DNA of 64,000 bases from Pomacea canaliculata (taxonomy: Eukaryota > Mollusca > Gastropoda > Architaenioglossa > Ampullariidae), in contig NC_037600.1 in the NCBI RefSeq assembly GCF_003073045.1, forward strand, positions 11,520,758-11,584,757, given 5' to 3'. Positions 23,257 to 34,892 of the stretch are shown piece by piece (position 1 is the first letter of the stretch; every line of letters begins with the position of its first letter). The translations under genes and the position numbers were made by a program. The notes beneath the pieces were generated by a model. It saw only the letters and a list, made by a program, of their open reading frames with translations. It searched no databases and had not been told where the DNA came from.

Positions 23257-24572
23257 CAGTAACGAAGGAAACACGATGATTATTTTGTATTATTCCCATT
23301 CTTTATTTTGCTATATTTTCATCAAATCTGTCAGACAAGATCGACTCCCCTTTCTTTACTTCCCTAACACACCTAGCACACCCACACACACACACCTACA
23401 TGAGGCAAGCTTATAGTCTATACCCAGTCTTTCTACTGAAGGTTCTGCTGTCACAGATGCTGTTGACAATTTGTGGAGTTTATTTCAAGTTTTACACAGC
23501 ATTCAAGAAGTAATACCCAGCTTTCATGCCTCGTGTATGGGTTCAACCTAAAGTCAACCCCAGTCATCATCTGTATGAGTGTAAGAACAGTTGACAGTCA
23601 GCATGTATGTACGAGGACCAGCATGATTGAAATCTCAACTTACACGTTTGTTGACTGTCTGTACTTTGCATGATCACATCCAAGTTCAGTTCCCTAAGGT
23701 TTTTTTTATGTTGGTGTATTTTATTCTCAGGTGTGAGAAAATTTGTGTTAGTGTGTGATGCAGAAGCGAGAGTGATATTGGGGACAGGTGAGAATGCAAA
23801 TGTTCAATTTCCATTTTTTCTTGCACTTTGCTGTGATGCTGCCTGCAATGTGTTTGACATTGTGTCTGACTAATTTTTCCTACACTTTTGACTTCTAAAA
23901 ATTTGTAAAGAAACTTTGGGAAACCTTGTCCCCCAACGGCATAGTCAGTAATAACTACAACAGCTGGTACAGTGTCAGTAACTTATTCTGGACGACGAAG
24001 ATCAAAACTTCTTTCAGATTCTTTTTACAGCCTTCTGTTGGTGAGTGTGAACTCGCTCACTGGTATTATGCAATCTAGATATTGAAATTTTCATTTGATA
24101 AAATGCAGCAGCCTTTAAAAGTATCAGTATTGTTAAATTATAGATGAAACGGTAGTATATATGCATATGATTGATCGGTGTTACATTTTGGTTTCTTCGC
24201 TAACCAAATCATTCCTGTCTTCCACTCACTGATGGCGCTCAAGGCAACTGCCGAGATATCTGATGGCAAAGCCAAATCTGTGAGTTGCAAATAGAATCTT
24301 TCAAAGGATGTTTCATGTACTTCTATCGAGAAAATTTATTGCAAGAAAACAAGAGAGAAAAAAGGGTTAAGAAGAATCAAATAGTTGAAGTTTCTGTATT
24401 TATGTGAATAGCGAGTTTCTACACAAAGCTGGTTTCACTCTGAAATCGAGAAGCTCTTGTGTTGTATGCCTTATATTACCCTCAAGTATAAATATTTTTT
24501 GTAGTCTGGCATTTTTAAGAGTGTTATCATAGGAAGTGTCACAAGTCTGACAATTTACTACGGAGTGTCAGT
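23257..24572 (-). repeat. Array spacer, no gene seen
   Basis: Usual spacer order after block B: CA-rich tract (23380-23395), the CGTGTATGGGTTCAACC segment, and the segment with GGTGTATTTTATTCTCAGG. No coding region is supported. Confidence 0.6.
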
Positions 24573-25286
24573 CAACGGCGGCGTTTGGGGGTGGCAAATG
24601 GAGCGACCACCGCAGTACTCGCTCTCGAAGGGGCCCCGCGCTTCAGCCCGGAGGTCATCTTTATGAACTTGTCAACTTTAATAGATTGTGTGTTAAATGG
24701 AAAAATGCTGAGAGGGGCTCTTTAAAATCAGATGGCGTTGCGATTCTATCAATAGAATAAGACATTGCTTCCAATTTGGACTACGAAGACCTCATCAATG
24801 AATTTTCCACACGGAAGGCAAGAAAACTGTATTTCATAAAAAATCATTAATGTAAAACTTTTGGTTTGAAAACTCTGAAACTGGCGTTCATGTGCAGAAG
24901 GCTGCTATGTCCATATACAGCCTAGTCGTCATCTCTTTATTGCATGTCTCGTATTGACTTATTGCTGGCTGTGTTAAACAAGTTGTGACAAAAACATTGA
25001 CGTCCAGAAAACACTTCTAAGTTCTGATTAAGCAAATTATTGAACCCATGTCTTCACGATCAACCCGAAGATAATAACAAGCAGTTTATTAAGCTATCGA
25101 CACCATATTATTTCTCTTTAAGAAAAATCCGGTACTGTCACAGACGGGGGGAAATGTTACAAACAATTAAAACACTAAGTTCGTGGTTATTTCGAGAACT
25201 AGATCCCGCTTATCTAACTGTATATAAATCAGTGCTTCCAGCATCATATCAATAGGGATTTGACACACGTACTCCATTACCCCGCG
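24573..25286 (+). mobile_element. hAT relic (ZMYM-type transposase remnant)
   Basis: Insertion beginning CAACGGCGGCGTTTGGGGG, interrupting spacer that is continuous at about 20370. A plus-strand remnant near 24700-24850 reads KMLRGAL, then ILSIE, DIASNLDYEDLINEF and KARK. This matches the C-terminal end of ZMYM-type hAT transposases, in which the sequence normally runs through a SIE...DFA..KAR pattern. It is interrupted by a stop and lacks the rest of the protein. A related left end occurs at 53432. The target duplication is not clear. Confidence 0.7.
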
Positions 25287-25848
25287 CATCCTTCCATTTG
25301 TAACTTTCAAAAAAATGAGGTTTGTTACAAGGCCTACTTTTTATTTTAAATCATTTTTAAATGTACAACCCGTATGTATTTTCCCTTTGATTCAATGCGT
25401 GTAAAGCTTCTTTCCTTCAAAAAGGCTTTCAGATTGAGAAACAACAAAAACTATTACTGGTTCCTTTTCTGTAGAGAAATCGAATGTGAGCCATCCTCTA
25501 ACAGTATTGTATTGTAGTGTAGATATCAGGCTTCAAAACAGACTGTTTATGTAAATTGAAATTTTAACATTGATGGTGGATGCTGCTAATGTCCTTCAAT
25601 TTTACCTGGAGGGTAGGGAAACAGGTAAAGAGACAAAAGATGTTCCCAGACCCTAATTCGCCATCTTCAAACTTGATCCCCATGTAAAGTATGAGCTGAA
25701 GCTGGTCGGGTGTCTTTTCAGTGCAACCTCATCAAGAAATGTAGTTTTCGTAACAAGTTAAGTAAACAATTTTTCACTATGTCAACTAATTATCATTTTT
25801 TCTCCCAATAATAGCAAAAATTTGACTTGAAATGTTGAGAACAACACA
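25287..25848. other. Mixed spacer and unrecognised sequence
   Basis: Starts as array spacer, then from about 25440 to 25740 carries sequence not found in the other units. Nothing recognisable is encoded; the purpose is unknown. Confidence 0.4.
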
Positions 25849-25947
25849 ATGGCTGGTATCGACGTCTTGGAAAGAATCAAACAAATGGAGTTATCTAAGC
25901 AAATAGCAAAATTAGACGACGACGACGACGACGACGACGATGAGTAG
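25849..25947 (+). CDS. Short acidic reading frame, possible gene fragment
   Basis: An ATG opens a 32-codon frame, MAGIDVLERIKQMELSKQIA followed by KL and a run of aspartates encoded by (GAC)n, ending in E and a stop. After the stop the same frame continues with DDDDAAAADDDDDHEG and a second stop. The mix of a helical lead and an acidic tail looks more like a fragment of a real protein than chance. The parent is not recognised. It could be a retrocopy fragment or a trinucleotide repeat captured by chance. Confidence 0.25.
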   Translation: MAGIDVLERIKQMELSKQIAKLDDDDDDDDDE

Positions 25948-28114
25948 GACGACGACGATGCTGCTGCGGCTGCGGATGATGATGATGATCATGAAGGATA
26001 GTTAAACTGAAGAACAAGAAGTGTGGGGAGCTCTGTAGCTTGTCAGTGATATAGTTTCACAATTCTAGTGCAAAATTAGTTTGATCATTATTAATAATGA
26101 TAGAATTTATCTTAAAGAAACAAATATTCAACTATCGGATAACAACGGTAGCTATAGATGTATAATGAATACTGTTAGTTACAAATAAAATAAAACCTGC
26201 CTTACTTTAGTTTTAGTCTATACTGTTTGATCTCTTCATGCAGCCAAAGAAGTGAAAGCAGCTTGACAAAAAATATTTTCTGAAGCCATCCTCTGTTTTC
26301 ATCTCACAGCCTGCTACTTTCAAGATGAAATCGTTTTCTCTGTGTGTAAATGAATTATACCATCCCGACCCTCGTAGTGATAATTCTCAAGGTTTGGCAA
26401 CACAATGGAAGCAGTACAATGCCATCTGGAAGTCTTTAGTGCAACTAATTATGTCAGTTTGAAGTAGAATGTCTTGCAAATGAACTGTTAAACTATAAGT
26501 AATGTGTAGTGTGTGGCTGTAAGGTGTCACCAACATGTGTAAATCGGATGTAGGTCTTTATACTTATCACGTACATGTCGTTGTATGGTTAATGTGGTGA
26601 TGAGGAGGTTGTCAATAGGTGATAGTAATGTAAAAACGGTCAAAGAAGTTCTTTTTCAAAAAACCTTTTCATATACTTCATGTAGTTCTTTCTTGTAAAT
26701 GTATTGCAAGGAAAAGAGAAGAAAAAATAATTAATTATCAAACTACTTGTAGTGAATAGTGAGTTTGTGTATTACTCAAAAGAGACAACATGTGAGATCG
26801 TGTTTAGTAACTTCTCCTAGTACTCTGAGATAGATGACTGTCATACATTGTACCTCACTAACATCATTCTCCAAGACTACACCTCATCTTTCATCAACGG
26901 AAACTTTTGTGGACCTGAGTAGGTTCAGTAAAGGGACTGGATGGTTAAGTACAGTACAGACAGAAGAGGAATGTGTAAAATGAGCATCACCAGACGACAG
27001 GTCAAGTCAGTAAACGTCACGACATACCGTGAAAAGTCACGTGACAAAGCAGACAGTTACAAACCAACAGTAACACACCCTCCAACATTCAACATGTCAA
27101 ACTCACTCAAGGATAAAATCAGTCCAACACAATATTAGTCAAGATGGATAACTCTTATATTGACATTTTCAGTTCAACATGTCTTCATCACAGACACCGT
27201 TGCCTGTATTATTCACTGTCGACAGTTGATGTCAACAAAGCCGTTGCCGCCTGCTTGGTGTCGTTGGTAAAAACATGAGAACTCCTCCAGGATATTCGTA
27301 TTTTACTGGCTGTAGACAAACACATGAGTAAGTAACTCTATGTATCGGTTATTTCAGTAAATTGGAAATTGTTTCTGACATTTAGTTCTTCTGTGATCAT
27401 TTTACAGTAATCTTACAACTCTTACTTAAAATCTTCATGTCCTTGTAGGGTATTTCAAGATAAGCCGTTTATAAATAAATTTTTAAAACCTGTTCAAATT
27501 TTGTTGTAATTATAATAAATATTCTCAAAGGGCTTTGTAATCAAAACTATTTTATATACATATACAATCTTTAACGACTTGAAAACATATTTTGATGAAT
27601 TTTTCAAACAAAAAAATTCAGCAACAAATAACACTCACAGAACATCTATTGAGACTGAACAAGGAGAATATCCGTAAAAAATAGTCGTGAATGCCGTGCG
27701 GATGTAATGGTAATGTAAACTAGAGACCGGTTCACCTACTTTCTATATTAAGTAATTTTAAACGAGATCACTAGAAGAGTATCGATAATTATAATATTAG
27801 CGATTATTGCACCTCCTAAAATTTGTTTGCAAAAATCTCTCAATTTAATAACAATTTCTGTAATGCACTAAACGAATACTCCTACATTTGGTTGCGTCTC
27901 CCGGAGCCTCGAGGCGGATGAGTACGATATATTTGCTCATTTTGTTTACATATTCACGAAACTAACAAAACTTCTTTTAATTGACTTCCGGAACACAACC
28001 TACATGACTGACAATACACCTTACTTGACTTGCGAGACAAGCGGCCAACATAGACATGCACTCGCCCGGCGACATCGGTTTATTTTCGAGCCATCATGTC
28101 TTTGTTGAGGTCTA
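25948..28114 (-). repeat. Array spacer, no gene seen
   Basis: Usual landmarks, including the palindromic E-box GTCACGTGAC near 27036-27045. The shortened block C frame (MSKYIVLIRLEAPGDA on the minus strand) ends near 27940. No other coding region is supported. Confidence 0.55.
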
Positions 28115-28179
28115 ATACTTACCTTGTGCTGTCATCAATTCGGACTGAGGTGTGTTCTCTCACGACCCCCTCCACCACT

Positions 28180-28545
28180 CTACCAGCCGCTCTCTCTCCG
28201 CGTTGTCCGTCCCTGTCTTGTCTGGTTTAGTCGGCGCTGTTCCGTCTCGATGGCATCGCGTATCAAATTACCCAAGCTCCTATACGGGGAGCGGTACTGA
28301 CATTTTGGCCCGTGGAAGTCTGGCAAACAATCACATCGAGCGATCAAAAGGGTAGGGATGAATTCACTTTCTTCGTCAGCTTCCGTGCCCCCGTTGTAGC
28401 AGCTATTCGCGGAGACCGTCCCCAGCATAGACGGCAACGCCAGCAGCAGCAGTGCGACAAGTGCTGCACGCCTACCGCCGCTCGACACTGACCTAGCACT
28501 GCAGCTCGCTTTTAAAGTGGGGTTAGTAGGACTCATATTGGTCAT
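28180..28545 (-). CDS. Small secreted EGF-like protein, four-cysteine type (copy 4)
   Basis: Predicted 121-residue protein starting MTNMSPTNPT. Residues 27-42 are the hydrophobic signal core. The EGF-like part has Cys 49, 71, 73 and 82: CYNGGT, then CDC, then a FHGPKC end with the glycine typical of EGF domains before the last cysteine. The first and third cysteines of six-cysteine copies are absent, so one disulfide fewer is expected. QYRSPYRSLGNLIRDAIE, an NQT sequon and a basic tail (GRTTRRESGW) follow. The splice donor lies at 28115-28125 with an A in place of G at its distal end. The last part is shortened by 12-15 nt relative to sister genes. Role unknown, probably extracellular. Confidence 0.8.
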   Translation of the reverse strand: MTNMSPTNPTLKASCSARSVSSGGRRAALVALLLLALPSMLGTVSANSCYNGGTEADEESEFIPTLLIARCDCLPDFHGPKCQYRSPYRSLGNLIRDAIETEQRRLNQTRQGRTTRRESGW

Positions 28546-28863
28546 GGACAGTGGTCAGGACTTTGTGATCCGTGCTGAGGTCAACGGTCAGCCTGTTCCT
28601 CACCTTCGACTGTAGATGTTCTGTAGATCGTACAAAACCTTAGACCTTGGAGTAGTTGTAGGAAGGTCTGTTGACATCAACACCACCACGTGGCCTCTGA
28701 ACGTGCTAATGAACTTGATAATTGCTTCGTCCTCTGACCAAAGTTAACCCTCCTTTCCTCTGTATTACCACTAGAGATAATAACGAGTGTCCTCCAGACG
28801 ATTGAGTCGGACGATAGACAGAGCTAAGTGTGTGAGTTGTGCGTTGTGTACAAAGTTTGTCTC

Positions 28864-28870
28864 TTATATA
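28864..28870 (-). promoter_or_regulatory. TATA box of EGF copy 4
   Basis: Minus-strand TATATAAGAGACA context, about 320 nt upstream of the start codon. Confidence 0.75.
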
Positions 28871-28936
28871 CGGGAACAGAGAGGACACCCAGTCCACCAT
28901 CAAATTCCCACCCATTCATTTTACATTACAGCTCCA

Positions 28937-29148
28937 TCACACCTCCAATCTCGTAGGCCTGCCCTCGGATCTGTTTCCAACCAATCCTATCAATTCTTCA
29001 TGGCCAGCGGTGGATGGTACGTGTAGCCACCCCAGACACCCGGCACCACGCTGATGTTCCGACCACCTCACGTGTTTGACGGATGGAATGGAGGGGCCGC
29101 CCCCAACCTTCTCTGACAGCAGGTAGGCCAATAGCAGTCCACGAATAG
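28937..29148 (-). other. Block B, open copy with extended frame
   Basis: Open minus-strand frame AYLLSEKVGGGPSIPSVKHV, then RWSEHQRG, GCLGWLHVPS and LIGLVGN. Unlike other copies, it runs past the usual stop by about 13 codons. A candidate acceptor, TTAATTCAG|CTATTCG, marks its upstream edge. Confidence 0.5.
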
Positions 29149-30030
29149 CTGAATTAACGAAGGACACACGATGATTAGTTTGTATTTTCCCTTTTCTTTA
29201 TTGTGGTTTTTTTTTCATCAGAAGCTGTCAGACAGGATCTACACCCCTTTCTATACCTTACCACCCCCAACACACCCACCCACACATAGATGAAGCAACC
29301 TTATAGTTTATACGCAGTCTTTCTCCTAAAAGTCCTGCTGTCACAGATGATCTTGAAAAATTGTAAAATTTATTTCGAGTTTTTACACAGCATTCAAGAA
29401 GTAATACCCAGTTTATGCCTCGTGTATGGGGTTCAACCTCAGGTTAAGCCCAGTCTACATCATGTATGAGTATATAGGACCAGTTGACAGTCAGCATGTA
29501 TGTACGAGAACCAGTATGACTGAAATCTCAACTTACATTGTGTTGACAGTCTGTACACTGCATGATCACATCCAAGCTCGATTCTTTGAAGTTTGTGTTG
29601 GTTTTATGTTGTTGTATTTTATGCTCAGGTGTGTGAAAATTTGTGTTAGTGTGTGATGCAGAAGCGAGAATGTTGTCGGTGGACAGGTGAGAATGCGGCT
29701 GCGGTGTGTATAGGGCTCGCGAAATCATTAAATTTGTGTGTGTTCCTGCCAATAATGATGGCAGTGCTAGGCAGGCTTGAAGTGCACTTTTTCAAGAGTG
29801 CTAAGAGACTCCCAAACTGTGGCTGACCAACCATGGCTGACTAATTTCAAAGTTGATCATTTTGTATGGCACGACAAGATGTTTTACATATTCCAATGTT
29901 CCTTGACAGTAAAAAGTTCCCTACACCTTATTCACGGCCTTTTTAGCAAAGAAAAGTTGTAACCTTGACCCTTAGGGTTGAGACTGGTAATGCCAGCTAA
30001 GTGTCCTCTTGTTCATAAGATTTTAAAACA
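29149..30030 (-). repeat. Array spacer with an internal deletion
   Basis: At about 29697 the segment GGACAGGTGAGAATGCG is joined directly to the segment with GCGGTGTGTATAGGGCTCGCG. In other units several kilobases separate these. The missing part includes the DNA around the CGACCACGTGATAGC landmark. Nothing coding is seen. Confidence 0.55.
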
Positions 30031-30198
30031 ATAGCGCTTTCTCCTGTAACTAAAAATAGAATGTGACGTCACGCAGCAGAGCATCATGGGATTGCTTTGC
30101 AGTCAAACGCCTTATGTCAATTGAACATTTATTGTTCATTGTACTCTACGCTACGGCGACTGACAAAAAGTGAATTTTTGCTATTAATCTCTGAAACA

Positions 30199-30372
30199 AT
30201 GCTGAAAACAGGAGGAACCAAGCACTGCTGTTGGTGTTTATGTAAATCTGACTCCAGATATCCAGAGCGATTACCGGAGGGGACATTTTTTATTCCATTT
30301 CCAAAACCTGGTAAGACCAGTGACAAAATGACCCATGCAGTGGGAAAGACAACAGGGCAAGTTCAAGACTGA
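30199..30372 (+). pseudogene. THAP-like zinc finger remnant
   Basis: From the ATG at 30199 the frame reads MLKTGGTKHCCWCLCKSDSR and GTFFIPFPKPGK, the first half of a THAP domain with its paired cysteines and the FIPFP segment. After a frameshift near 30350 the other half follows in a second frame, with RRQFLCG and the NTYICSLHF end that supplies the last Cys and His zinc ligands. THAP domains of transposases bind the element's terminal repeats. Confidence 0.75.
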
Positions 30373-31121
30373 CAAAGCAAAGCGCCGGCAGTTTTTATGT
30401 GGGCGATCTGATTTCCAAAATGGGGAGAAAATAACCAGGAACACATATATCTGCTCTCTGCATTTTCGTGGTGAAAAAGACCCAACATCTGAGAAGACGA
30501 ACCAATATTAGCGACACTTACAGAGGAGGAGACACAAAAGCGACAGGGAGGTAACAGGAAGGCTCCAGCGCCACATGGCGACCAAACTGCACATTATCAA
30601 CGTGAACGTGGGAGAAAAAAGCTTCGCAAAGAAAACTCATCATTTCCAGAACCCACAGAACAAAGTGACAACATAACATTTGAAGACGAAGGTGAAGCCG
30701 TGGCTGAGAGTGCATTGCTGAATGTAAGTCGGCTAGCCCAAACCACAAAGCTACACAAACATCTTATGATCATTACATGCTTGGAGCTAAAATCGAAACT
30801 ATGATCATGAGAAACGCTGCTGCAGTAAAAAAAAAAAAATGATCGAAGTGAAACTGAAGTTACCAACAGGATGGACCCAACATTTGTTTTTAAAGACAGC
30901 AAGAATACAAAGTTTTTAGTTGGACTATTTCTCTAGCAGTTTGGCGTTTTGTACACATTTCTTGGTCCAGCAAAATACAACCTTCAATACTGGGACTCCA
31001 AGTGAAATACCAGAGAAACCAACGGGACAAATGATAAGAACACTGGTCCATCTAGGCGTTTTACCCCAAAAGAGGAACTTTTATTACACTTCTGAGACTG
31101 CGAAGGGGACTTTCACTGAAA

Positions 31122-31652
31122 ATGATGGCCTACATGTTTGACACATCTGAATCGTTTGTAAGCAAAATTTGTATCACATGGATTCAGTTTATGCTCCTAC
31201 ACTTCAAGTCTATGAATGTCCCTATGTTCCCAACAAAAGATATAGTTAAAACATCTTTGCCAAGAGTGTTGAAACAGTTTAAAAATGTCAAATGCTCTGT
31301 AGACTGCACAGAGTTCTGTTGCAAGACACCGAGGGATTATGGGCAGCAAGGCAATGTGCATTCCTCTTACAAGAACCATACCACAATGAAAGGACCGATT
31401 GCAGTGACCCCTAAAGGTTCTGCATGTTTTGTTGATATATTTGAGAAATGTGGCATTCTACAACACATTGAACAAGATGTTTTGCTTGTGGACAAAGGGT
31501 TTAAAGTGTGGGATTTGCTTTTGTCAAGACAGGCTACTATAAAAATCCCTGCATTTCTAGGTAAGCGAGCTAGCCTGTCTGCAGAACAGATGGATACAAG
31601 GAGGGTAGCCAAGGCACGAATTCATGTAGACCGCTTTAATGAAAGACTGTAA
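31122..31652 (+). pseudogene. DDE transposase core (DDE_Tnp_4 type) fragment
   Basis: A 176-residue open frame. The first catalytic aspartate is in KCSVDCTEFCC and the second in VLLVDKGF. The third acidic position, normally glutamate in the HVER motif of this family, reads HVDRFNERL here. SYKNHTTMKGPIAVTPKG lies in the expected place between the first two. The upstream half (TIRTLVHLGVLPQKRNFYY, in another frame from about 30990) belongs to the same protein. The enzyme would cut and paste the element, but frame breaks and the acidic-residue change suggest loss of function. Confidence 0.82.
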
Positions 31653-32173
31653 AAGTTCATGCTTCTCAGTAGATATCCCCCTAAGCCTCAGTTGTGTTGC
31701 CTCCCAAATAGTTTTTCTTGGATGCAGTTTGTTAAATTTTCAGAGTAGCTTATGCATTTAAAAGCAAGTCAAATGCTAATGTGCGCAATAGACAGGTCAA
31801 AGATAGAAATGTGGGAGTAATTTTTACCAAAACAGACTAAAAAGAATTTTTGGTGCAAAAATAATGGTCAACCTATCAATTCATTCAGGGGCATATGACA
31901 GAAAAGTATTGTAAATAAATCTGTATAGTAATTAATATTATAGGTTACAAGTACTGACTGTACTGTTCTGCTTCATAGTAAACAAAGAGAAAAATAAAAA
32001 ATCAAAACCGCATTTTTACACGTTCACGTTTTGTTTTGTTTAACAATAAACTGCACAGCAACGCATTCGCTGCAAACGCTGGTGTAGTACATGTGGGGAA
32101 TATATTTGTCCGCTTTGCATTCCCAGAAACCCTTGCGCGGCTAGATCGTGACGTCATCTGTGGAAAGCGCCAT

Positions 32174-34427
32174 TCTAGTACAAAATTAGTTTGATCATTA
32201 TTAATATTGATAGAATATATCTTAAAGAAACAAATATTCAACTATCGGATAACAAAGGTAGCTATAGCTGCCTAATTAATACTGTTAGTTAAAAATAAAA
32301 AAAACCTGCCTTACTTTAGTGTTAGTCTATACTTTGTCTAATCTCTTCATTCAGTCAAAGAAGTGAAAGCAGCTTGACAAAAAATATTTTCTGAAGCCAT
32401 CCTCTGTTCTCATCTCACAGCCTGCTACTTTCAAGATGAAATCCTTTTCTCTGTGTGTGAACTAATTATACCATCCTAACACTCGCAGGCTGTTGACAGT
32501 CTGTACTCTCCATGATCAGATCCAAGCTCAATTCCTTAAAGTTTGTGTTGGCTTTATGTTGGTGTATTTTATGCTCAGGTGTGAGAACATTTGCGTTAGT
32601 GTGTGATGCAGAAGCGAGAATGATATCGGTGGACAGGTGAGAATGCGAATATTGCTGTGATGCTGCCTGGGACGTGTTAGAAAGTCCGACTAATGTTTCC
32701 TACAGATTTGACTTCTAATAAATTGAAAAGAAACTTTGGGAAACCTTGTCCTATAATGGCATAGTAAGTAAAAACTACAACAGTTGGTACAGTGTCAGTA
32801 ACTTATTCTGAACGACGAAGATCAAAACTTCTTTCAGATTCTTTTTACAGCCTTCTGTTGATGCGTGTGACTCGCTTACTGGTATTATACAAGTCTAGAT
32901 ATTTAATTTTTTATTTGAGAAACAGCAGCCTACAAAAGTATCGTTATTGTTAAATTACAGATGAAACGGTACCGTTTATATATAGAGAGATATATGTGCA
33001 TACGATTGACAGGAGTAACATTTTGACAATAATTTAAAAATCAGACCATTCCAGTCTTCATCTCACTGATGGCGCTCAAAGCAACTACCGAGATATGTGA
33101 TGGCAAAGCCGAGCCTGTGAATACCAAATAGAGTCTTTCAAAAGATGATTCATGTACTTTTTTCGACAAAATTTATTGCAAGAAAGAAGTGTAGAAAAAA
33201 GGGGTTAAGAAGAATCAAATAGTTGAAGTTTCTTTATTTATGTCAATAGCGATTTCCTACACAAAGCTAGTTTCAGGGTTTCATTAGGACAAGAATTTCT
33301 GTTCACTTATGTTGTCTTCTCTAGCTATGTGATCTCATGACACAACACCATGTCGAGGATTGTTTTTTTGTTTTTTTTTTATCATTGTCGTCACGATCCA
33401 CAACAGATCATCTCTTCCGTCCTCACCACTGACCGGCCAGTCATCGGGTTTGTCAGACAGGACATGGTAAGGGTTGTGTCAGGATGTCTGCTGCCGATGT
33501 CCTGACACTGTGTGAGTGGGAGAGAGAGTGAAACAAAGAGATTGTGTGTTTCTAAGTTATTATTTCACTCCATCCCTTATCAGTTTATTCCATATTCATG
33601 GCCTGTTAGTATAAACATGGAGAGCCTGACCACGTGATAGCATTCCGCGCTATACGAGCATCACGAGTTTTATTTTTATCTTTGATGATACCTGGTGTCT
33701 TCATAGCGATAGTTCAATATACAGCTACGATATTAAATATAATCTTTTAATATTACTTAGGATATCTTCGATTTCTTTCCAGATGCCTATTGACTGCATT
33801 TTTAGAAAAAAAAAACTTTTATAGCAACACACAGCATTTTTAATGTTTGTTGTTTGTGTGCTTGAACACAACATGTTGTTGATAGAACGTTGGAGCTAGG
33901 ACTGGTATAGCATCTTACCCGGCGGTGCTACTCATAGGATGTTTGTTTACAGCCCTGATGATAGAGCCGCTTCACTTTATTCCCTATTCGTGGTCTGGTA
34001 GTAAATGTTTATTGCAGGGGAGGGAAACGCTTGGCCTGCGGTGTGTATAGACTCGTGAAATCATTAAATTTGTGTGTGGTCCTGCCAAGGCAACAGCAGG
34101 CGGAATTTAAAATTCAAGAAATCTTAGAGCTTTGCATGACATCTTAAATTTATACGAAGCGAATCATAATAATACAGTAAATAATGATGGCAGTGCTAGG
34201 CAGGCTGGGAGTGAACTCTTGCAAGAGTGGTAAGACACTTTCCCAAACTGCGGCTGACCAAACATGGTTGACTGATTGTAAAGCTGATTAGTTTGTATGG
34301 CACGACAAGATGTTTTAAATATTCAAATGACCATCGACAGTAAAAAGCTCCCTACACCTTTTTCACGGCATTGTTAGCAAAGAAAAGCTGTAATCTTGAT
34401 CCTTAAATTTGAGACCGATAATGACAG
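32174..34427 (-). repeat. Array spacer, no gene seen
   Basis: Follows the transposon with the segment TCTAGTACAAAATTAG that also occurs at 26060. It then runs through the common landmarks up to the LTR at 34433. No coding region is supported. Confidence 0.55.
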
Positions 34428-34432
34428 CTATG

Positions 34433-34887
34433 TGTTACGACCGTAGCGGTAACTTGGCTCGTTTAAAGATCTGAAAATCTGCGGTGTCACACTTTCCTGT
34501 ACAAAGTCACTTCAGTCATCCGTTGAACAGAAGATAGAACACGTATACAGCGTCTCACACTGTAATATTTCTCAGTATTATTTCAATGTTCAACAACTCA
34601 ACGTTATAACCACATAATCAGCGGACTGACACACAGGCTACTTATCCTCTTATTTTCAACTCACACAGAGTACTACTTCCAACTCACACAGAGTACTACT
34701 AACAACTCAGAAAATCGAATACCGACACTAGGTCTACCCAGCCCTTTTTATAGATCCCTTCAAAAATGCTAAAAATGCATAAATAAAAAAAAAAATATTA
34801 AAAAAATTAAGACGCAGTACGCCCTGGCCTTGACATCGCCACTTCCGCCAAGGCCTCGTCAAACTAAAAATACTCAATTTCGTAACA
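34433..34887. mobile_element. Solo LTR with intact target duplication
   Basis: 455 bp with ends TGTTACGA...TCGTAACA (perfect 8-bp inverted ends) and the 5-bp direct repeat CTATG on both sides (34428-34432, 34888-34892). The other units have this site empty. It contains a TTTTTATAG promoter-like motif and an A-rich AATAAA-like stretch. The 5-bp duplication fits Ty3/gypsy or Bel/Pao elements. No internal coding part is present. Confidence 0.85.
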
Positions 34888-34892
34888 CTATG

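Larger units (their letters stand above)
30033..32171 (+). mobile_element. ISL2EU/Harbinger-like DNA transposon (THAP + DDE)
   Basis: About 2.1 kb with matching ends: AGCGCTTTCTCC on the left and, read inverted, GGCGCTTTCCAC on the right, each followed within 30-40 bp by TGACGTCA-type sequence. Flanking AT dinucleotides (30031-30032, 32172-32173) may be a 2-bp target duplication. Inside are a THAP-like zinc finger and a DDE_Tnp_4-type transposase. This combination is known from the ISL2EU (IS4EU) group. The reading frames are shifted in several places, so this copy is inactive, although the transposase core is still long and open. Confidence 0.75.
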
